Assembly: GCA_049347715.1 (NCBI GenBank)
Contig: CP186339.1
Span: 2,914,001-2,978,000 of the forward strand
Direction of reading: 5' to 3'
Source of the DNA: Thalassotalea_B piscium_A
GTDB taxonomy: Bacteria > Pseudomonadota > Gammaproteobacteria > Enterobacterales > Alteromonadaceae
DNA length: 64,000 bases
In this document: piece after piece, positions 45,139-54,223 of the stretch
Layout: the number at the start of each line of letters is the position of its first letter
Numbering within the stretch: position 1 is the stretch's first letter
Program-made: the position numbers and the translations under genes
The notes under the pieces: model-generated
Database searches by the model: none
What the model was told of the DNA's origin: nothing
Seen by the model: the letters and a program-made list of their open reading frames with translations, nothing else

Positions 45139-47817
45139 TTATTGAAAGTCATACTTAAATGAAAGATCAAAACCAATTCCTTTCGTTTCACTGCGGAATA
45201 AAGTATCAGAAAATTGAATTTCCTTTTCCTGATCCAGTAAGTTTTGTACTTTCAATTTCACTGTAGACGAAAATGATGGGAAATAAGTATATACCAGATC
45301 TAAAGAATGAAATGGTTGCTCATATTTATCATCTTGTCCTTCAATGCCCGGCAGAATAATACGCTCACCAAACACGTTATACGCTAGTGTCACTGAGTGA
45401 TTACCATTTGGAGCATCGTAGCCTAAATTCAAGTTAACCACATACTTTGAATGACCAGTCATACGACGGCTTGGATTGGTAATAGCAGCAGATACTTTCG
45501 TTTGTTCTACAACCCTTTGTGTATTAATGTTAATTTCTGAATCCGATAAGGTCACATTACCTGAAAGAAAGAAATCATTACCATTCATGCCTAAGAAATC
45601 ACCTAAAAAAGCAAAATCTTTCATAAACTCGACTTCAACACCATACACTTCACCGTCATCAGCATTAGCAATAACCACTAATGGAGGACCATCTTGACCA
45701 GGTGATTGAACCGACTCAATTGGATTAATCATATCTTTATAAAAGAGACCAACTGAAAGGTTTTCACCTGTGCCCATGTACCATTCCCAACGGACATCAT
45801 AATTTTTAATATCTGTGGTTTTGATACCTGACGTCCCTCTCACAGGATAAGTCGTCAATGGATCGTAAAACGTTGTTGGGGCAACTTCACGAATATCAGG
45901 ACGGACAGTTGTTTCCCCGTACGAAAATCTAAATTGAACTTCTTCATCCATAATATAAGTTATAGCAAGTGCTGAATATATATCATCTTCTTGGAAGGCT
46001 AAGTCATTTAAATCTTCAGCGGTTGGCTCTGCAGGTAAAACAAATTGCCCTGTTGCAGGATCAAGTGGAGCGACTACTTGACGATAGTCTTCCCAACGTA
46101 AACCACCGGTAACACGCCATGTATTATTAAAAAACGCATCCGCTTCAAAATAATAAGCATCAATCATTTGTGCTGAATAATAATCATCACCTTTAACACT
46201 TGTGTCTCGAATAATCACGTCATTACTTTTTAGCGGGTGATTCATTAACACATCATCGGTTAACACATTATTAAGTTGGTAACCTGTTAAATCAATATCG
46301 TCAAAGGCTATAGTATTCAGATCAAGACGACGAGCAAAAGCATCTCGATATTTTTTAACAAAATCACTACCGGCTTTTAATTCAAGTTCAGTTGAACCAA
46401 GCATCAAGGGTAATGAAAAATTAACACCATAGTTTTCAACATCGTCATCAAGGTTCTGAAAACTATAACGAGACGCTGTAGTTGCTTTTCTTAAGCTACT
46501 TTCGTTTTCAATATCGAAAACACCATCTTCATTTTCATCCGCTAGAATATAACGCGTTGAAATATTGCCTGGCGCATAACGATTTGAATGAGCGTCAGAA
46601 TATTTCCAATCAATACCTAAGTTCATTAACTGTGGAAAATTGTGTGTCCCACGAATTTGATTAGCGATCATTTGTCGTTCTTCATAGCTAACTTCGCTAT
46701 CACGAACGCGTAAACCATCACTTAGTAATACATTGTTATTATTACCCAATTTTTCTTTTAATTTATCCGACGTATCTCTTAATACAATAAGGTTATAATC
46801 AAGACGGTTATTACGGTCAATTTCTAAGCCTAAATTAAGCATACCTGACAATTTAACTGAATGTTCTGTGGTATTTACTTGGTCAAAACCTCGAACAAAG
46901 CTCCATGTTTTATCAGTATTTTGTCTAAAATCTTGGCCTTCATAAAGCTCATTGACTTGCCATTCATTATCATAAGATATTGCCGCAAGTACTCCCCAGC
47001 GTTTTTCGCCATTTTCCCAGCGATTACCTATGGTAAAATCAAGTCCGTAATCCGAATCAATACTTTCTTTGACGGGATCATAGTCACGATTTAATTGAGT
47101 AGCGATGACTCGGTTATCTGCTTGTGATAACCCTGATAACGGTTGATAACTATTCCATAATGATTGTAATGCTTTCGGTGCTGCTCGCGTACCATCATCT
47201 TCACCACGCCAATCATCACCGCCTCCATTATAAGTATAACCATCATCAAAATTATCAGTATTGCCACCTAAGTTACCAGCAAGGCTCAACACAAATTCTG
47301 AAGGTATCGTTTTTAAACGAATATCAACGTTACCACCACCAAAATGAGCTGGCATTGACGGAGAATACGATTTTTGCACTGAAAGTGATTCAATAATTGA
47401 CGCAGGAAATAAATCAAGAGGGATAACCGTACGCGTTGGATCTGGGCTTGGTACTGACGCACCATTTAACTGTGTACTTGAATAACGTTCACCTAACCCT
47501 CGTACATAAATAAATTTACCGTCAACTAAGGTTAAGCCAGTGACACGACGTAAAGCCGCTGCTGCATCACTATCACCTGTTCGAGCAATTTGCTCTGCAC
47601 CTAAAATATCCGCAACAAATGCTTGGTTTTTTCGTTCTTGGATTACCGCACTTGCAGTGCCTTTTAAACGACTGGCTTTTACAACCACTTCTTCAATAGC
47701 GGCATCTTCATTACTTTCTTGAGCAATAACAGAAAACGTTGAGATACTGGCTAATACAGCAATCGCTAACTGACTAATTTTATATTGACTTTTCATACGG
47801 TTAGTTTGTTCTTTCAT
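45139..47817 (-). CDS. TonB-dependent outer-membrane receptor
   Basis: 892 residues. A signal peptide (about 1-33) precedes a plug domain (about 55-170: ADILGAEQIARTGDSDAAAA, KFIYVRGLGERYSSTQLNG, PAHFGGGNVDIRLKTIP) and a 22-strand barrel ending SFKYDFQ. A TonB-box-like IEEVVVKAS follows the signal. GAGG lies six bases before the ATG. It is the downstream partner of the large duplicated lipoprotein gene, about 200 bases away on the same strand, and is presumably powered by the TonB2-type complex encoded at 34.7-39.9 kb. The ligand is unknown and no Fur box is seen. Confidence 0.9.
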   Translation of the reverse strand: MKEQTNRMKSQYKISQLAIAVLASISTFSVIAQESNEDAAIEEVVVKASRLKGTASAVIQERKNQAFVADILGAEQIARTGDSDAAAALRRVTGLTLVDGKFIYVRGLGERYSSTQLNGASVPSPDPTRTVIPLDLFPASIIESLSVQKSYSPSMPAHFGGGNVDIRLKTIPSEFVLSLAGNLGGNTDNFDDGYTYNGGGDDWRGEDDGTRAAPKALQSLWNSYQPLSGLSQADNRVIATQLNRDYDPVKESIDSDYGLDFTIGNRWENGEKRWGVLAAISYDNEWQVNELYEGQDFRQNTDKTWSFVRGFDQVNTTEHSVKLSGMLNLGLEIDRNNRLDYNLIVLRDTSDKLKEKLGNNNNVLLSDGLRVRDSEVSYEERQMIANQIRGTHNFPQLMNLGIDWKYSDAHSNRYAPGNISTRYILADENEDGVFDIENESSLRKATTASRYSFQNLDDDVENYGVNFSLPLMLGSTELELKAGSDFVKKYRDAFARRLDLNTIAFDDIDLTGYQLNNVLTDDVLMNHPLKSNDVIIRDTSVKGDDYYSAQMIDAYYFEADAFFNNTWRVTGGLRWEDYRQVVAPLDPATGQFVLPAEPTAEDLNDLAFQEDDIYSALAITYIMDEEVQFRFSYGETTVRPDIREVAPTTFYDPLTTYPVRGTSGIKTTDIKNYDVRWEWYMGTGENLSVGLFYKDMINPIESVQSPGQDGPPLVVIANADDGEVYGVEVEFMKDFAFLGDFLGMNGNDFFLSGNVTLSDSEININTQRVVEQTKVSAAITNPSRRMTGHSKYVVNLNLGYDAPNGNHSVTLAYNVFGERIILPGIEGQDDKYEQPFHSLDLVYTYFPSFSSTVKLKVQNLLDQEKEIQFSDTLFRSETKGIGFDLSFKYDFQ

Positions 47818-47937
47818 AGTAAACCTCGATAAAACGACTATTCAAACTTGTCTTTCTTTTAAGAAGATATGTCGTTAGGTTTTTTTAAATAATCTTTAGG
47901 TTTTAGTGCTACTTCTTTGGATATCTCTAATTAAGTT

Positions 47938-47989
47938 AAAGTGATGGTTCTCATGATTGGGTGTTTATTCTCAATCAAACCATCACTTT
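47938..47989. promoter_or_regulatory. Long intercistronic hairpin between lipoprotein and receptor genes
   Basis: A 12-bp outer stem (AAAGTGATGGTT / AACCATCACTTT) encloses a second perfect 6-bp stem (TGATTG / CAATCA) and a twelve-base loop. On the transcribed minus strand only a short T run follows. It may be a partial terminator or an mRNA-stability element rather than a full stop. Confidence 0.55.
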
Positions 47990-48016
47990 TTATTACTTAA
48001 TAATCATCCTAATTGA

Positions 48017-50782
48017 TTACTCTAAACCTACAGTCCAACCTGCAGTCCAGTCATTTGTTGCGCTAACCGCACCAATGTGGTCTGCGTTATCGAAGAAAGC
48101 ATTACCTGTAAAGTCATATGGCGCTGTCGTATCTGTAGTGTAAATACCATCAACAACTTCTGTCATACCCGTTGCAGTTGAGTTGGCATCTTGACCTGTT
48201 ACCCAAGCACCTAAATCAAATGCCGCACTTCCTGAATCAGCAGTATTTTTAAAGTTCTCACCACAAGCGAATACTGAGTTAGTAATGCTTGTGTCACCAA
48301 CAATAGCCTGGTCTACTGTTAAGCCAGCTTCCATTTCAAAACATTCACCCATTCCGGCATAACCGGTAACAACAAAGTTACGAAATTGTGCTTTAGTACC
48401 TTCACGTAAGTAAATACCTTCAGAGTCTTTATCAGCAGAGTCAAAACCGTTACCGATAATAGTCATATTGGCAATTGTTGGGTTTGATTGTGGTAATTTG
48501 TTCGGTGTTGAACCATCGTTATCTGCTTCGATAGCACGATTAGCCTCACCATCTTCAGCAGCATGTTTCACTAACACATACTGTAAGTTTCCGCGGAAAC
48601 CATTATCCCAATCAACGCTGTCATCTTTGTTAGCAGTTAAAACAACATATTTAGCATTAACAGTACCACCAAAGAACTCAATACCGTCATCTGCGTTATC
48701 ATGTACTTGGATAAATTCAACTTTAGTACCTGAACCTACACCACCAAAAGTGATCCCGTTAAGTTCATTATCTGGGGCTATTTCGTAACCGGCATGCTTA
48801 ACAACTACATAACGTAATGTTCCTGAACTGTCAGTGTCATCAGTACCACCAAATACAGCACCATCTTCAACACCTTCAACTTGTAGTGCACAATCGCTGC
48901 CATCAGAAGGACATTTGTTAGACTTTGCATTGCCTAGTAGCACAATGCCGCCCCATTGACCTGATGCAGTTTCACCACCAGTGATATCTTGTTGAGAAGT
49001 AAAAGTAATTGGTTTAGTTGCAGAACCATTAGCTTGAATCTGTGAATCACGACTTACCACTAAGTAATCACTACCTGAGCGACCATAAATCATAGTACCC
49101 GCTTCAATAGTTAAGATTGCAGAGTTAGCTTTATCTTCACCAACAAACACCGCACCATTTAACGCATAGATATTATTTGCTGTTAATGTAAGGTCGCTTG
49201 TGATTTTTCCACTTATCTGACATGTTGTTGTCGAACCATCAACGGCTGAAATTGCTGAAGTACCCGTTGGACATCCACTTTCTTCAGCTTGTGCTGTAAC
49301 TACACCACCGCCAAATCCAAAAGCCCAACCGTCACGCCAATCAGAACTACCATCAAAGGCACCAATATAATCAACAGAATCAAAGAATGAACCTTGAGTA
49401 TTTGCTACATCTTGCCCTGCACCTGCAGCCACTAATGGCGAATTAGCATTTGGAAAACCTGACTCATCAATTAAAATTGAGGTGCTCACCATATTAGATG
49501 ATTCACTGTTAAACCAAGTAGCTAAATCAAGTAACACACTACCGTCAGCAGCTTTTGAATTTTTAAAGTTTTCACCATTAGTACATGCCATTACTGTGTT
49601 TTGAATAACGATTTTACCGTTATTAGCATTATCAACAGTCACAGAAGAAGTATCACCACCTTCAAGCTCTAAACACTCACCCATTTCGCTAGGGCCAGTA
49701 ATCACTGTATTAAATATTTTAGCAGCTGTACCTTCACGTAAATAAATCCCTTCAGAATCTTTATCTGACGTATGGAAGTTATTACCGATAATAGTCATAT
49801 TTGCTAAAGTAGGATTAGACTGTGGCTCTTTATCTGGAGATGAACCATCATTATCCGCTTCAATCGCACGGTTGGCTTCACCCGCGTTTTTAGCGTGTTC
49901 AATATAAATATGTTGAAGATTGCCTCTAAAACCGTTGTCCCAATCAACACTGTCATCTTTGTTAGCCGTTAACACTAAATGCTTAACATTTACCGCACCA
50001 CCAAAAAACTCAACACCGTCATCCGCATTAGAGTGAACTTGAACATAATCTACGGTAGTGCCAGAGCCTACGCCACCAAAAGTAATACCGTTTAGCTCAT
50101 TATCAGGTGCAATTTCATAACCTGCATATTTAACGACTACATATTTTAGAACACCTGAGTTATCTTCCCAGTCTTCACCACCAAATACAGCACCATCGGC
50201 AACACCTTCAACTTGAAGAGCACATGAACTGCCATCAGATGGACATTTATTTGAAGGAGCGTTACCTAAAATAACTAACCCACCCCATTGTCCAGCAGCA
50301 GTTTCACTTCCTTTAACATCTTGTAGTGATGTAAAAATAATAGGTTTTGTTTTTGTACCTTCAGCCATAATATCAGCATCACGATGAACCACCATGTAAT
50401 CGCTACCTGACTGACCAAAAACAACAACACCTGGTTCAATTGTTAAAGTTGCATTTGCCATAACTTCTAAAGCGCCGTTAATCGCATAAAAAACTGGCGT
50501 ACCATCTGCTGAAGCTAATAATGTAGTATCTTCTGTTACCTGCCCTTCTAGGATACGGACATTAACATCAAACCCAACTGCACCACCTACTTCGTTAGAT
50601 AAAGCAGTACTTGCTTTACCCGGTAATTCAACTGTTACGGGAGTCGTTGGCGTTGGGTTCGTAATATTTGTATCACCCACTGAATTATCTACATTCGACT
50701 CAAGATTAATGTCACCACCACAGCCAGCTAAAATTAATGCGCCCGCAATAGTACTGATTTTAAAAAATGATTTAATTTGCAT
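48017..50782 (-). CDS. Large lipoprotein of two near-identical beta-helix-like halves, receptor partner
   Basis: 921 residues. A lipoprotein signal ends ALILAGC, followed by a Ser/Thr/Pro-rich linker. Residues about 70-490 and 520-921 are two copies of one domain: both contain LTIE.G, G.SGSDY.VV.RD, ASGQWGG/AAGQWGG, CALQVEGV.DGAVFGG, GYEIAPDNELNGITFGGVGS, NKDDSVDWDNGFRGNLQ and DKDSEGIYLREGT. The domain resembles the parallel-beta-helix-like exported proteins found next to TonB receptors in many marine bacteria. It probably sits at the outer membrane and captures ligand for the receptor encoded downstream. The function is unproven. Confidence 0.8.
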   Translation of the reverse strand: MQIKSFFKISTIAGALILAGCGGDINLESNVDNSVGDTNITNPTPTTPVTVELPGKASTALSNEVGGAVGFDVNVRILEGQVTEDTTLLASADGTPVFYAINGALEVMANATLTIEPGVVVFGQSGSDYMVVHRDADIMAEGTKTKPIIFTSLQDVKGSETAAGQWGGLVILGNAPSNKCPSDGSSCALQVEGVADGAVFGGEDWEDNSGVLKYVVVKYAGYEIAPDNELNGITFGGVGSGTTVDYVQVHSNADDGVEFFGGAVNVKHLVLTANKDDSVDWDNGFRGNLQHIYIEHAKNAGEANRAIEADNDGSSPDKEPQSNPTLANMTIIGNNFHTSDKDSEGIYLREGTAAKIFNTVITGPSEMGECLELEGGDTSSVTVDNANNGKIVIQNTVMACTNGENFKNSKAADGSVLLDLATWFNSESSNMVSTSILIDESGFPNANSPLVAAGAGQDVANTQGSFFDSVDYIGAFDGSSDWRDGWAFGFGGGVVTAQAEESGCPTGTSAISAVDGSTTTCQISGKITSDLTLTANNIYALNGAVFVGEDKANSAILTIEAGTMIYGRSGSDYLVVSRDSQIQANGSATKPITFTSQQDITGGETASGQWGGIVLLGNAKSNKCPSDGSDCALQVEGVEDGAVFGGTDDTDSSGTLRYVVVKHAGYEIAPDNELNGITFGGVGSGTKVEFIQVHDNADDGIEFFGGTVNAKYVVLTANKDDSVDWDNGFRGNLQYVLVKHAAEDGEANRAIEADNDGSTPNKLPQSNPTIANMTIIGNGFDSADKDSEGIYLREGTKAQFRNFVVTGYAGMGECFEMEAGLTVDQAIVGDTSITNSVFACGENFKNTADSGSAAFDLGAWVTGQDANSTATGMTEVVDGIYTTDTTAPYDFTGNAFFDNADHIGAVSATNDWTAGWTVGLE

Positions 50783-50817
50783 TTTTCTGCTCCGCAGATT
50801 TATTGTTAAAAATGTAT

Positions 50818-50900
50818 AAGCTGATTAAGGAAATGCACTAATAATTAATAAAACATTCACTTAATCAGCTTGATTAAATATTGCCGATATCCTACGTAGG
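50818..50900. promoter_or_regulatory. Inverted repeats upstream of the lipoprotein gene
   Basis: AAGCTGATTAAG (50818-50829) is exactly complemented by CTTAATCAGCTT (50860-50871), 30 bases apart. A perfect 10-bp palindrome CCTACGTAGG follows at 50891-50900. All lie in the divergent promoter region between the lipoprotein and HD-GYP genes and may be operators or a leader structure. Confidence 0.4.
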
Positions 50901-51073
50901 AAAAATGACAGAAATGTTTTAGTAATATGTATTTTTTGTGTCTTAACTGTTACAGAGATATGACAAGAAAAAGGAAGCGCTTAGGTTCTAATTGCAGACA
51001 AACCAATCAAAATTGTTGTTAAATTCAATAAAATAGGCAATTATAAAGATAATAAATATAACAACACAAGACT

Positions 51074-52291
51074 ATGGCTGAACTTAGAACTCTTTTAATA
51101 GACGACTTAAAAGTCGGTATGTTTGTTAAAGATATTATTTTAAAAAACAGCAATCATAAGGTAAAAAATCAAGGTACTGTTAATTCAGAGCACACGATTG
51201 CCTTACTAAAAAAACAAGGTGTAGATAAAGTTGTTGTGGAATTACAACCCGAGCAGTTAGCCATACTTGAACAAAACTCAGTGGTTGATCTAATAAATCC
51301 CCCTGAAAACACAGAAGCAGACATCTCCCCCGCGCAACAAATAATAATAGAACAAGAAACTTCTAATAAAGCATTGAGTCAGGCTAACGATCTTTATCAG
51401 CAGGCACACAAAGAAATTCATGCCTTATTTTTGCAGGTCCGCAAAGGACAAATGATTTCTACTGATGGTATCGATAAACTTGCGTTAGCTATCACTAATT
51501 CAGTTATCAAAAATGAGTATGCCATGGTGTTGCTAACCTGTATTAGACATCATTCCACTTACCAATGGGAACATGCTGTCAACTGTGCTATTCATATGTG
51601 TGGCTTTGCTTTATATTTAGGACTTACCCCCGATGTAGTCCATCAAATAGCAATTGGTGCTTTAATGCATGATATTGGCATTGCCAAAATACCAGATGGT
51701 ATCATCAATAAACCCGAGAAGTTAACTAGCCACGAAATCCCGCTGATAAAAAAACACGCTAAGTATGGCGTAGAGATCTGTAAAAAATCAGGGCTGACTA
51801 ACCCTATGGTTCTTGATATGACATTAAACCATCATGAAAGGCTTGATGGTTCTGGTTACCCAAGAGGGATCAGTAATGAAAAGCTGACTAAGCTAGCAAG
51901 AATGATTGCGATAGTTGATGTTTATGATGCGATTACAGGAGAAAAAAATTACCGGGCAAGTCAACAACCGCTAGAGGCTTTTCGGTATTTGATTACCCAC
52001 AAAAATAAATTTGATCCTCTACTCGTTCAACAATTTATTAAATACTTAGGTATTCATCCAGTTGGCTCTGTAGTGCAACTTTCAAATGATAGACTTGCCA
52101 TGGTGATGGCAGGAAATAGAGCAGCACCTTTAGAACCTATAGTTAAAATATTTTTTAATATAGACACTATGCAATACAGTAAAATTAAAGAAGTGGATTT
52201 AAGTAAAGAACCATTAGCAATCACATCAGCTATTGATACCAAAGACTTTGAAATTAACAGCCAAAGCATCATTAAAGAGTTTATTAGTTAA
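51074..52291 (+). CDS. HD-GYP domain c-di-GMP phosphodiesterase
   Basis: 405 residues, cytoplasmic. An N-terminal DUF3391 domain (about 1-125: LLIDDLKVGMFVKDIILKN) precedes an HD-GYP domain (about 140-310) with the metal pair HDIGIAKIPDGI and the GYP motif HHERLDGSGYPRG, both canonical. It should hydrolyse c-di-GMP, to pGpG or GMP. The residues after about 320 form a small beta-rich tail. Monocistronic. Confidence 0.92.
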   Translation: MAELRTLLIDDLKVGMFVKDIILKNSNHKVKNQGTVNSEHTIALLKKQGVDKVVVELQPEQLAILEQNSVVDLINPPENTEADISPAQQIIIEQETSNKALSQANDLYQQAHKEIHALFLQVRKGQMISTDGIDKLALAITNSVIKNEYAMVLLTCIRHHSTYQWEHAVNCAIHMCGFALYLGLTPDVVHQIAIGALMHDIGIAKIPDGIINKPEKLTSHEIPLIKKHAKYGVEICKKSGLTNPMVLDMTLNHHERLDGSGYPRGISNEKLTKLARMIAIVDVYDAITGEKNYRASQQPLEAFRYLITHKNKFDPLLVQQFIKYLGIHPVGSVVQLSNDRLAMVMAGNRAAPLEPIVKIFFNIDTMQYSKIKEVDLSKEPLAITSAIDTKDFEINSQSIIKEFIS

Positions 52292-52360
52292 CCTTCCAGA
52301 TCCACCTACTTCCTGTATCTTTGGCTAAACATCTTAGATCACTACGCCCAACGTCAGCAT

Positions 52361-52384
52361 AAAAAAAAGCCACGTAAACGTGGC
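52361..52384 (-). terminator. Terminator of the DUF3718-like gene
   Basis: GCCACG / CGTGGC with a TAAA loop, followed on the minus strand by eight T. Confidence 0.8.
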
Positions 52385-52450
52385 AGCAAAAGGGGGGAGA
52401 GCTAAATTGTTCGGTTACCCACTAATATCAGAGCAGATAACCTATTGTCA

Positions 52451-52909
52451 TTAAATTGATTTATTGTGTTTAATAAAACGTGAAAGCGACATGCCATTAC
52501 AAATAAGTTCGCGTACATCATATTTTACTGTGTCTTTAATAGCTTTTACGCCATTTTTGGCAGCTAAGGCACATAAGCGTGATTCCATACTATTATTTGC
52601 AGGTTTTACTAATGTTAATTTATTTACTTGAGTGTCAGTTGTAGTGACAGCGGCTGTTTTAACGTTAAATGAATTAGCAAAGGTACGTAGACGTTGACCA
52701 TTACATGTCGTTAAAAAAGCGATATCTTCAGATTTAATACCTAATGCCTTCGATTTTTCTATCGCGGCTTTATATCCAGACTCAGCAGCAACAACACATA
52801 ACTGACTTTCAACAGATAAATCTGTCGCAATAAATTTCACATTTGTGTTTGATGCTTGTACGGCACTTGATGTTAATACCATAGATAGAACCACTAATAA
52901 TTTTTTCAT
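52451..52909 (-). CDS. Small exported protein with two DUF3718-like repeats
   Basis: 152 residues with a signal peptide ending VQA. Two related segments follow: SQLCVVAAESGYKAAIEKSK...TCNGQRLRTFAN and SRLCALAAKNGVKAIKDTV...ICNGMSLSRFIK. Each has a pair of conserved cysteines that may form a disulfide. This pattern is that of DUF3718, small proteins of Shewanella, Colwellia and relatives with no known role. Monocistronic. Confidence 0.75.
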   Translation of the reverse strand: MKKLLVVLSMVLTSSAVQASNTNVKFIATDLSVESQLCVVAAESGYKAAIEKSKALGIKSEDIAFLTTCNGQRLRTFANSFNVKTAAVTTTDTQVNKLTLVKPANNSMESRLCALAAKNGVKAIKDTVKYDVRELICNGMSLSRFIKHNKSI

Positions 52910-53171
52910 AACAACCTCAGATGTAAAATTTAAGAAACCTCAAAACTTAGAGCAATTATACTAATTAAATTCAGACAAGCAAGTCTTTTATGTAATTAAA
53001 TTACATAAATAGTAATATAAATTCAAAAAATACATTTTCTTGACTTATTTTGGCATATAACAAGTTAAAAACTTTCACTTATGAAAATAAATTACATAAA
53101 AATCAATTTCAGTTAAACATTTTTAAACGATTATTAGCTAATAAAAACGAGTGAGACGGGAAGTGCTGCTA

Positions 53172-53206
53172 GATAAAGATAAAGATAAAGATAAAGATAA
53201 AGATAA
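53172..53206. repeat. Hexanucleotide tandem repeat (GATAAA)n
   Basis: Five perfect copies of GATAAA plus a partial sixth (GATAA) lie just past the secF terminator. Such repeats can vary in copy number by slippage. It is outside any gene. Confidence 0.9.
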
Positions 53207-53210
53207 TTTT

Positions 53211-53241
53211 AAAACAAAAAAAAAGCCGACATAACGTCGGC
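53211..53241 (-). terminator. Terminator of the queA-tgt-yajC-secDF operon
   Basis: GCCGAC / GTCGGC with a five-base loop, followed on the minus strand by TTTTTTTTTGTTTT. Confidence 0.85.
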
Positions 53242-53267
53242 TTTAAATAATATTGAAAGTCTAGTGA

Positions 53268-54215
53268 CTAAGGCATCATCTCTTGCTGATCTGCGCCTTC
53301 TTTCTCAATAACTTCAGGGATTAAATCTTCTTTAGATATGCCTAAAGCTAGTGCAATAGCACTGGCAACATAGATAGAAGAATAAGTACCGACAAATACA
53401 CCAAATAATAACGCAGTAGCAAAACCATGAATTAATGCGCCACCTTGATAAAACAATGCCGCTAATACAAGCAAAGTTGTTATTGACGTAATAACCGTTC
53501 GACTTAAGGTTTCAGTTAATGAAATATCAATAATTTCTTGAGGTCCACCCACTCTAATGCGTCTAAAGTTTTCTCTGATCCGATCCGAGACAACAATCGT
53601 GTCATTAAGCGAATAACCTATTACCGCTAATATTGCAGCCATAACGGTTAAATCAAATTCAAGTTGTAAAAACGAGAATAAACCTAATGTTAATAAAACA
53701 TCATGGAATAAAGCAAACACAGAGCCAAGGGCAAAACGCCATTCAAACCGGAAGGCAACATATACTAGGATACAAATTAACGCCGTCAGCATAGCTAAAC
53801 CACCCTGCTCTGTTAATTCATCACCCACACTGGCACCAACAAATTCAATTCGTCGCATTTCTAAGGCTTGACCTGTACCTTCTTTAAGTAAAGTAAGTAC
53901 CTGGTTACTCAACATTTCAGCTTTAACACCATCACGTTGAGCTAATCGAATAATAACATCTCGGCTACTACCATAAAACTGAACAACTGCATCACTATAA
54001 CCGCCTTCATCAAGAACCTGACGAATTTGTTTTAGCTCTGCGGCTTCTTCAAAAGCAACCTCAATTAAAGTACCGCCAGTAAAATCTAAACCAAAATTAA
54101 GTTTATTAACCAACAAAGACCCTACGGACGCAAGCATAAGAATAATACTAAACGCAAGTGCGTACTTGCGGTACGTCATGAAATTAACTGTTTCTTTTAA
54201 ATTTAATATTTGCAT
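53268..54215 (-). CDS. secF: Protein translocase subunit SecF
   Basis: 315 residues. SecF works with SecD to pull exported proteins through SecYEG using the proton gradient. The N-terminal helix is followed by the periplasmic domain starting FGLDFTGGTLIEV, and five further helices include VGDELTEQG and GYSLNDTIVVSDRIRENFR. The C-terminus is Glu-rich. It follows secD by eight bases. Confidence 0.95.
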   Translation of the reverse strand: MQILNLKETVNFMTYRKYALAFSIILMLASVGSLLVNKLNFGLDFTGGTLIEVAFEEAAELKQIRQVLDEGGYSDAVVQFYGSSRDVIIRLAQRDGVKAEMLSNQVLTLLKEGTGQALEMRRIEFVGASVGDELTEQGGLAMLTALICILVYVAFRFEWRFALGSVFALFHDVLLTLGLFSFLQLEFDLTVMAAILAVIGYSLNDTIVVSDRIRENFRRIRVGGPQEIIDISLTETLSRTVITSITTLLVLAALFYQGGALIHGFATALLFGVFVGTYSSIYVASAIALALGISKEDLIPEVIEKEGADQQEMMP

Positions 54216-54223
54216 TATGGCAC

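Larger units (their letters stand above)
52910..53267. other. Intergenic region, 358 bases
   Basis: It holds the promoter of the DUF3718-like gene (AT-rich, element not identified), a hexanucleotide tandem repeat at 53172-53206 and the secF terminator at 53211-53241. There is no ORF. Confidence 0.55.

Noticed and set aside
46861..47396. Plus-strand open frames of 77 and 90 codons opposite the receptor gene
   Set aside because: They lie entirely antisense to a confident receptor gene, have low-complexity His- and Tyr-rich translations and no ribosome site.
50880..50925. Pho box near the lipoprotein gene
   Set aside because: A single CTGTCAT occurs on the minus strand, but the second direct repeat 11 bases away does not match, so PhoB control is not supported.
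53161..53215. Tandem repeat considered as a CRISPR-like array
   Set aside because: The unit is six bases with no spacers. It is a simple sequence repeat.
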